Shown in pieces: positions 22,050 through 27,222 of a stretch of 27,222 bases of DNA. The notes under the pieces are model-generated. The model was not told the DNA's origin, did not search any database, and worked only from the letters and a program-made list of their open reading frames with translations. Source of the stretch: an uncultured Brachyspira sp. (GTDB lineage Bacteria; Spirochaetota; Brachyspiria; Brachyspirales; Brachyspiraceae); contig NZ_CAJTQJ010000033.1 of NCBI RefSeq assembly GCF_910578695.1, positions 1 through 27,222 on the forward strand, in the 5' to 3' direction. The translations under genes were made by a program, and so were the position numbers. The stretch's first letter is position 1, and each line of letters opens with the position of its first letter.

Positions 22050-23882
22050 TTATCTAAAGAATTTTTTATCCAAATATTCTTTTGAAAGCCTTAATACAAA
22101 AGGTCTTCCATGAGGGCAGTTTGTAAGTATATTTTCTTCTTCAAGCAAATCTAATAATTTCTGCATATCTCCTATTGAAAGTTTATCTCCAGCCTTTGGA
22201 GAATATTTGCATGATATAGTAGAGCAGGTATGCTTTATTACTTTTTCTAAATTATTATTGTCGCCTTTTGAAATATATATATCAAAAATATCTTTTATTA
22301 TTTTTTCAATTTTTTGATTTCTTGGTATGTATATTGGTATATCTTCTATGATAATACTATGTTTTGAATTAACTTCAAATTTTATCCCTATTGATTCTAT
22401 AGATTCTTTTGCCTCATTTAAAATATCTATCTCATAATCTCTATACTCAATTTCGCAAGGTATAAGAAGTTTTTCATATTCTATTTTTTTTGATATAAGA
22501 GTTTTGTATATTCTTTCATAATTAAGTCTTTCATAAGCGGCATGCTGATCTATTATATACATTTCATTACCGCGTTCGGCTATTATGTATGATGAAAATG
22601 CCTGTCCTATGGCTCTTGTATACTCTCCGAACTCTATATTATTATAACTATTTTCTTTTGTTATATTATTAATGCTTTCATAATTAAAATTATTATTATT
22701 TGATGAGTCTGTATACTGACAGCTTTTTTCTTCAAATGAATCATTTATATCATTTTGATGATTTTCTGAAATTTTATAACTATTATAATTTGAATTTTTA
22801 TTATCAATATAATTATTATTTTGTATAGGAAAATTAGGAGTAATATCTTTATCAATATCTATTTCTATATTAACAGAACTAAAAGTATTCACTGAGTTTA
22901 TATTATTTACTACAGCATTATAAATCATTCCCGAAATATCTCTTTCATTTTTTATTCTTACTTCTTTTTTACTAGGGTGAACATTAACATCTATTTTACT
23001 GCTGTCAATATTTATATACAAGAAGAAGAAAGGATATCTATCTTTAGGTATTGCATTTGAATATGCATTTTTTATGGCATAGGAAATAACTCTATTTTCT
23101 ATAGGTCTGTTATTTAAGAATATAAAATTATTTTTTCTCATAGATTGGCTTATTTTAGAATTTGAAAATAAACCGTAAATTGATGTTTCATATTTTTCTA
23201 TTTCAATTTCTACTAAATTTCTAAATACATTGCTGTCAGATAAAAAATTTTCAATTCTTTCTTTTATAGTATTAACTTTGATATATGAGCTGATAGGTTT
23301 TCCATTATTTTTTAATTTCATAGAGATTTTCGGCTGTACTAAAGCCTCAGTATCAAAAACTTCTTTAACTAAAAAAAATTCTCTTGAAGTATTTTTTAAG
23401 AATTTATATCTGGCAGGTATATTAAAAAACAAATTTCTAGCTATTATTTTTGTACCCTGAGAAGCGGCAGCTGGTTTATGTTCTATTATTTTACCGCCTT
23501 CAGCTATAATTTTTCCTCCATTGCTTTCTTCTATGCTCTTTGAAATTATTTCTAAATTAGAAACATCTGATATTGATGCTAATGCTTCGCCCCTAAATCC
23601 AAGCGTATATATTGAATCTAAATCTTCTATAGAATGTATTTTGCTTGTAGCATGATGAGTTATAGCTAGAGGAAGTTCATTAAATCTAATTCCATTTCCA
23701 TTATCTTCTACTATCATAGATTTGATTCCTGCTTCTTCTACAGACACATCAATATCAGAAGCCTCAGAATCTATTGCATTTTCTAATAACTCTTTAAGCA
23801 TAGATGCTGGTCTTTCTATTACTTCTCCTGCTGCTATGCGGTTAGCTACAGACTGCGGTAATTTTATTATATTTTTATTCAT
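22050..23882 (-). CDS. mutL: DNA mismatch repair protein MutL
   Basis: The protein begins MNKNIIKLPQSVANRIAAGE, the normal MutL start, and has the GHKL ATPase motifs LKELLENAIDSEA, VEDNGNGI and LGFRGEALASI. A low-complexity Asn/Ser linker (about 340-420) leads to the C-terminal domain with the endonuclease motif DQHAAYERLNYE (D445, matching DQHA-x2-E-x4-E), CPHGRP and a final FFR. It is therefore a nicking MutL of the type found in bacteria without MutH. The 610-residue form from 23882 is preferred: the frame opens 24 codons earlier (23954), but that stretch contains the terminator of the ato operon and does not resemble MutL. No strong Shine-Dalgarno precedes the chosen ATG. Confidence 0.96.
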   Translation of the reverse strand: MNKNIIKLPQSVANRIAAGEVIERPASMLKELLENAIDSEASDIDVSVEEAGIKSMIVEDNGNGIRFNELPLAITHHATSKIHSIEDLDSIYTLGFRGEALASISDVSNLEIISKSIEESNGGKIIAEGGKIIEHKPAAASQGTKIIARNLFFNIPARYKFLKNTSREFFLVKEVFDTEALVQPKISMKLKNNGKPISSYIKVNTIKERIENFLSDSNVFRNLVEIEIEKYETSIYGLFSNSKISQSMRKNNFIFLNNRPIENRVISYAIKNAYSNAIPKDRYPFFFLYINIDSSKIDVNVHPSKKEVRIKNERDISGMIYNAVVNNINSVNTFSSVNIEIDIDKDITPNFPIQNNNYIDNKNSNYNSYKISENHQNDINDSFEEKSCQYTDSSNNNNFNYESINNITKENSYNNIEFGEYTRAIGQAFSSYIIAERGNEMYIIDQHAAYERLNYERIYKTLISKKIEYEKLLIPCEIEYRDYEIDILNEAKESIESIGIKFEVNSKHSIIIEDIPIYIPRNQKIEKIIKDIFDIYISKGDNNNLEKVIKHTCSTISCKYSPKAGDKLSIGDMQKLLDLLEEENILTNCPHGRPFVLRLSKEYLDKKFFR

Positions 23883-23907
23883 TTTATTATCTATTGATTT
23901 ATTTATT

Positions 23908-23942
23908 ATAAAAAATAAAAGGGCAGAAATTAATCCTGCCCT
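23908..23942 (-). terminator. Rho-independent terminator of the ato operon
   Basis: On the minus strand AGGGCAG and CTGCCCT (plus 23920-23926 and 23936-23942) form a perfect 7-bp GC-rich stem with a 9-nt loop, followed by TTTATTTTTT. It starts 33 bases after the atoE stop and lies just before the mutL start. Confidence 0.88.
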
Positions 23943-23975
23943 AATTTTATGCATTTAATTTAAATTGTTCTTAAA

Positions 23976-25364
23976 TTAAGATGGAAATGGTATTAACAGT
24001 CCTGCTGTAATAATAATGCCGACTACAACAAGAACTATTAAAGTATATCCCATAATATCTCTTGCACCTAATTTTGCTATTCCGAGAGCAGGCAAAGCCC
24101 AGAAAGGCTGAATCATATTTGTCCAGCTATCTCCATAAGCGATTGCCATTGCTGCCTTAGCAGGATCAACACCGATTTTAGCTGCTGCAGGCATCATAAT
24201 AGGACCTTGAACTGCCCATTGTCCTCCGCCTGAAGGAACAAAGAAATTAACTATACCGCCGCTTAAGAAAGTAAATAATGGGAATGTTGTTTTATTTGAT
24301 ATGTTTACAAATACATTGCTTAATTCTATAGCAAGCGAAGTTCCTGTTTGAGCTGATACGCCTTTCATAAGCCCCATTATACCGGCATATAAAGGAAACT
24401 GCAAAACTATACCGCTTGCACCTTTAGTTGCTTCTTGGAATGCATTTATTAAGCTTCTTGGAGTTTTATGTAAAATTATTCCAAGCATTAAAAATATTAA
24501 GTTAACAATATTTAAATTCAAATCCACTTTTCCTGAAGATGTAAAATAAATTATAATATATACGAAACCTATTATAAACATTAATAAATTTACAATAATG
24601 CTGTTTTCTAATTTTTCTGCAGGAGTCATTTTAGCAAAATCTTCTTTAGTAATTTTTTTTACTTCAAAATCTTGTAATAAATTAGGGTCTACACTGATAA
24701 TATCAGCCTCATCTTTCGGATGCATTAAAGCATTTATTATTGGAAGCACTATTAAAGTTACAAGCACTATAAATAAGTTATATCCTGAAAATAAAGTCTG
24801 ACTTGTAGGAACAGCTTCAGCTAAAGAACCTCCTGTAGCTTTTAAATCCCCCCCCGCTAATGTTAATGGAATAGAGCCTGAAAATCCTGCATGCCATAAT
24901 ACGAATCCTGAATATGCAGAAGCTATTAAAAGTCTATAATCTATATTTTTAATTTTTTTAGCTATTTCTTTAGCGAATATAGCACCAATTACAAGTCCGA
25001 ATCCCCAATTTAATATATTAGCAATATAAGATATTATAGTAACAAGTATTATACCTTGAGTAGCTGTTTTTGGTATATCTGATAATACATCAAGTAATTT
25101 TCTAAAAGGCGGAGCTAATGCAAGTACATGCCCTGTTACAAGCACCAATACCATCTGCATACTAAAATCCAGAAGCGACCAAACTCCGTTTCCCCAATGC
25201 TTACAAGCAGTGATAAATGACTGTTTTGTTACAATCATTACCGCAATAAATACAATAAAAGTAAGCACTGCAGCAAAAATATATGCATCTGGTAAATATT
25301 TCTGCATAATTTGCGTAGAGCCATGTGCTATGCTTTCCAAAACACCTCTTCTTTTTTTAGACAT
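23976..25364 (-). CDS. atoE: Short-chain fatty acid transporter AtoE
   Basis: The 462-residue protein has about twelve hydrophobic segments and is a clear AtoE-family permease: YLPDAYIFAAVLTFIVF, MQMVLVLVTGHVLALAPPF, ILNWGFGLVIGAIFAKEI, LWHAGFSGSIPLTLA, and FFVPSGGGQWAVQGPIMMPA near the C-terminus. These carriers take up butyrate or related short-chain acids. An AGGAGG site lies before the ATG, the best ribosome-binding site in the window. It follows the CoA-transferase subunits by 17 bp, so the imported acid can be activated at once to its CoA ester. A cytoplasmic loop (about 215-260) carries charged residues. Confidence 0.93.
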   Translation of the reverse strand: MSKKRRGVLESIAHGSTQIMQKYLPDAYIFAAVLTFIVFIAVMIVTKQSFITACKHWGNGVWSLLDFSMQMVLVLVTGHVLALAPPFRKLLDVLSDIPKTATQGIILVTIISYIANILNWGFGLVIGAIFAKEIAKKIKNIDYRLLIASAYSGFVLWHAGFSGSIPLTLAGGDLKATGGSLAEAVPTSQTLFSGYNLFIVLVTLIVLPIINALMHPKDEADIISVDPNLLQDFEVKKITKEDFAKMTPAEKLENSIIVNLLMFIIGFVYIIIYFTSSGKVDLNLNIVNLIFLMLGIILHKTPRSLINAFQEATKGASGIVLQFPLYAGIMGLMKGVSAQTGTSLAIELSNVFVNISNKTTFPLFTFLSGGIVNFFVPSGGGQWAVQGPIMMPAAAKIGVDPAKAAMAIAYGDSWTNMIQPFWALPALGIAKLGARDIMGYTLIVLVVVGIIITAGLLIPFPS

Positions 25365-25381
25365 AAATAACCTCCTAATTA

Positions 25382-26053
25382 TTATAAAACTTCAACTTTT
25401 TTTAAATTGTCTGATATTATTAACTGAGCTTCAGTATTAGCCTGAATATCTTCTACACTGGAAGTAGAAAATATTTCAATTAATTCTATTCCTTTATCAG
25501 TTATATGCATAACTCCTTTTTCTGTAATAATCATATTTACTTGATTTTTAGCAGTCAAAGGAAGAGAGCAGTTTTTAAGTATTTTTTTGCTTCCCTTAGC
25601 AGTATGCTCCATAGCAACTATAACTAGTTTTGAACCTACAACTAAGTCCATAGCTCCGCCCATACCTGGAACCATTTTTCCGGGAACCATCCAATTAGCT
25701 AAATTTCCTTTTTCATCAACTTCCAAAGCTCCAAGTACAGTAACATTAACATGTCCGCCTCTTATTACAGTGAAAGACATAGCACTGTCAAAAAATACAC
25801 CGCCGTCTTTTACAGTAACTAGTCCGCCGCCCGCATTAGTGATATTTGGGTTTTCTTTTCCTTTTTCAGGTGCAGGTCCTAAACCTAACATACCGTTTTC
25901 TGACTGCAGTATCACATTAATATTGTCAGGTATGTAATTTACAACTTCGGTAGGCAATCCTATACCTAAATTAACAACATCGCCGTCTTTTAATTCCTGA
26001 GCTACTCTTCTAGCTATAATTTCTCTAACTTTTTCTTTGCTTAATTCTGCCAT
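25382..26053 (-). CDS. atoA: Acetate/acetoacetate CoA-transferase subunit beta (AtoA)
   Basis: The 223-residue protein matches AtoA/ScoB closely: REIIARRVAQELKDGDVVNL, GIGLPTEVVNYIP and SENGMLGLGPAP, whose Glu is the catalytic residue that forms the CoA thioester. FDSAMSFTVIRGGHVNV, NLANWMVPGKMVPGMGGAMD and IVAMEHTAKGSKKIL follow. With AtoD it transfers CoA from acetyl-CoA (or a related donor) to a short-chain acid in the cytoplasm. AAGGAG lies seven bases before the ATG. It is 20 bp after atoD and 17 bp before atoE, in one operon. Butyrate-CoA:acetoacetate CoA-transferases have the same sequence pattern, so the physiological acid is open. Confidence 0.95.
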   Translation of the reverse strand: MAELSKEKVREIIARRVAQELKDGDVVNLGIGLPTEVVNYIPDNINVILQSENGMLGLGPAPEKGKENPNITNAGGGLVTVKDGGVFFDSAMSFTVIRGGHVNVTVLGALEVDEKGNLANWMVPGKMVPGMGGAMDLVVGSKLVIVAMEHTAKGSKKILKNCSLPLTAKNQVNMIITEKGVMHITDKGIELIEIFSTSSVEDIQANTEAQLIISDNLKKVEVL

Positions 26054-26073
26054 TTTAATACTCCTTAAAATTA

Positions 26074-26718
26074 TTAGGCTTTAACTATATAATCTACAAA
26101 TATAGACGGAACTATTATATTGTTAGGATCCAAACTTCCGTCTATCATTTCTTTTACTTCTACTATAGTGATATCGCAAGCCATAGCCATAAGAGGGTTA
26201 AAGTTTCTGGTAGTGCCATTATAAGCTAAATTACCATATTTATCAGCATAATCAGCATAAATAACTGCTATATCTCCATGTATAGCTTCTTCAAGTATAT
26301 AATCCTTACCTTTTACTTTTACTATCTGTTTATTTTCTTCTACTATAGTGCCAAGTCCTGTAGGAGTTAAAATACCTCCAAGTCCTGCTCCTGCAGCTCT
26401 TATACATTCAGCCAAACTTCCCTGAGGCATTAAAGTAACATCAATTTCTTTATTATTCATTTGCTTTCCTGTTTCAGGATTTGTACCGATATGAGATGCT
26501 ATTACTTTAGATACCTGTTTATTAACAATTAATTTGCCGCAGCCTTTATCTGGAAAAGCGGTATCATTAGTTATTAAAGTAAGATTTTTCACATTTTGTG
26601 TTGCTAGTAAATCTATTATACTAATAGCAGAACCGCATGCTAAAAATCCTCCAAACATTACTCTAGAACCATCTTTAATTAAAGAGCAAGCTTCTTCTTT
26701 TGAAATTATTTTAGTCAT
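26074..26718 (-). CDS. atoD: Acetate/acetoacetate CoA-transferase subunit alpha (AtoD)
   Basis: The 214-residue protein matches AtoD/ScoA: DGSRVMFGGFLACGSA, LTLITNDTAFPDKGCGKLIV, VIASHIGTNPETGKQMNNKE, then GAGLGGILTPTGLGT and ARNFNPL-type TRNFNPLMAMACDITIVE. The family signature GGFxxxGxP has Ala instead of Pro at its last position. It pairs with AtoA to form the heteromeric enzyme. It is the first gene of the atoDAE operon; the order is that of E. coli, but the thiolase atoB is absent at the end, where mutL follows. AAAGGA lies before the ATG and a TTGTAT-17-TATAAT promoter is at 26796-26824. Confidence 0.95.
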   Translation of the reverse strand: MTKIISKEEACSLIKDGSRVMFGGFLACGSAISIIDLLATQNVKNLTLITNDTAFPDKGCGKLIVNKQVSKVIASHIGTNPETGKQMNNKEIDVTLMPQGSLAECIRAAGAGLGGILTPTGLGTIVEENKQIVKVKGKDYILEEAIHGDIAVIYADYADKYGNLAYNGTTRNFNPLMAMACDITIVEVKEMIDGSLDPNNIIVPSIFVDYIVKA

Positions 26719-26795
26719 AATTAATCCTTTATGTTTATTTTATTGCAATTTATCAGATATTAAATATACAATAAATTTACTATTTATATATTGCG

Positions 26796-26824
26796 ATTAT
26801 ACATTATATATTAAAATTATACAA
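26796..26824 (-). promoter_or_regulatory. Promoter of the atoDAE operon
   Basis: On the minus strand TTGTAT (26819-26824), 17 bp, TATAAT (26796-26801), about 77 bp before the ATG. No sigma-54 element or operator was recognised. Confidence 0.55.
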
Positions 26825-27154
26825 CAATAATATTTTCTAAAATTATAAATATATCTATGAATATGAATTTTATACTGATGCAGTACAAAAGAAAATGATA
26901 TAAATATAAAGTATAAATTTCTAAGGTTTTAGACTTTGTATAAATTGTTTTATTAATTTTATAAAATATAATATTGGTATGAATTAAAACTATTTAATTC
27001 TTTATTAAAAATATTAATAAAATACTTGATTATTTTCTTAATCATTAATTATTTTTTCACTTAATTTAAATTATTAATCCAAATTTCTTATAAATATTTA
27101 AAATATTAACTGCAATATTTCAAATATAATATCCAGTTTTATTAATTTTTTTTC
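26825..27154. other. AT-rich gene-free region
   Basis: This stretch between the ato promoter and the promoter at 27155 shows only AT-rich sequence with scattered stop codons in all frames. No hairpin with GC pairs, repeat or ORF with a ribosome-binding site was seen. Confidence 0.6.
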
Positions 27155-27182
27155 TTTACTTTTTATATTTTCACTGTAAAAT
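27155..27182 (+). promoter_or_regulatory. Promoter, predicted leaderless (edge ORF)
   Basis: TTTACT (27155-27160), 16 bp, TAAAAT (27177-27182), then six bases to the ATG at 27189. Spacing is the same as at the two Rpn remnants. Confidence 0.45.
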
Positions 27183-27188
27183 ATACTT

Positions 27189-27222
27189 ATGATTAAGAAA
27201 TATTTTAATGTTTTAAATGATT
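27189..27222 (+). CDS. Probable N-terminus of an Rpn-family (PDDEXK_2) protein, cut by the window end
   Basis: Only eleven codons are visible, MIKKYFNVLND. They fit the usual start of Rpn/PDDEXK_2 proteins (KKYFNxLND-x-x-F) and resemble the INGMNNYF start of the remnant at 2947. There is no Shine-Dalgarno; the -10 lies six bases before the ATG, as in the two remnants. The call rests on a very short match plus promoter architecture, so it is tentative. Confidence 0.4.
   Translation, partial: MIKKYFNVLND

Noticed and set aside
25587..25937. 116-codon plus-strand ORF opposite atoA
   Set aside because: It is an antisense shadow of a certain gene and has no ribosome-binding site.

Overview
The window is very AT-rich with dense genes on both strands. 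It looks like a piece of a Brachyspira (intestinal spirochaete) chromosome. The base composition, the Asn/Ile/Lys-rich proteins, the many ankyrin-repeat genes, the remnants of PD-(D/E)XK (Rpn/PDDEXK_2) recombination-promoting nucleases and the ato short-chain fatty acid operon all fit that genus. The genus is inferred from these traits; no rRNA gene is present to prove it.

Layout. 1-2474: a GT-C-like membrane glycosyltransferase gene broken by one in-frame TAA, convergent with a GT2 glycosyltransferase. 2671-5286 (minus): a polytopic membrane protein, then a secreted ankyrin protein, then an Rpn-family remnant. 5479-6305: a small CxxC protein and a DUF1232-like membrane gene broken by an in-frame TAG. 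6397-7827: a DnaA initiator with an expanded NEYLNN linker. 7828-8274: a strong promoter and terminator that bracket about 75 nt (candidate small RNA carrying an anti-Shine-Dalgarno core), repeated dyads, and a sigma-54-like promoter just before grpE.

8275-14964 is the chaperone region: grpE, a 69-residue unknown, dnaK, terminator, then an insertion of accessory genes (cytoplasmic ankyrin protein, Rpn remnant, DUF1275 membrane protein, J-domain pseudogene), then dnaJ. The usual grpE-dnaK-dnaJ order is therefore kept but split by about 2.7 kb. 14984-16063 is a GT-B glycosyltransferase (minus), 16134-18893 a secreted 919-residue TPR protein, 18900-19945 a pyridoxal/pyridoxamine kinase translationally coupled to a small unknown gene, 20277-21902 a large secreted ankyrin protein behind a perfect consensus promoter, 22050-23882 mutL, and 23976-26718 the atoD-atoA-atoE operon (CoA transfer and uptake of short-chain fatty acids). 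The last 34 bases open another probable Rpn-family gene.

Main points to follow up: (1) three Rpn-family loci (two decayed, one cut by the window end) share a promoter placed so that transcription should begin at the A of the ATG, which predicts leaderless mRNAs; both decayed copies lie directly downstream of ankyrin genes. (2) The candidate small RNA at 7888-7962 exposes an 8-nt sequence identical to the 16S anti-Shine-Dalgarno core. (3) grpE has a -24/-12 type promoter match and no CIRCE element is visible. (4) Decay is frequent: two single in-frame stops, two gutted Rpn genes and one J-domain pseudogene. (5) Short tandem duplications sit at several translation starts or promoters (24 bp at two genes, 21 bp three times at a third).
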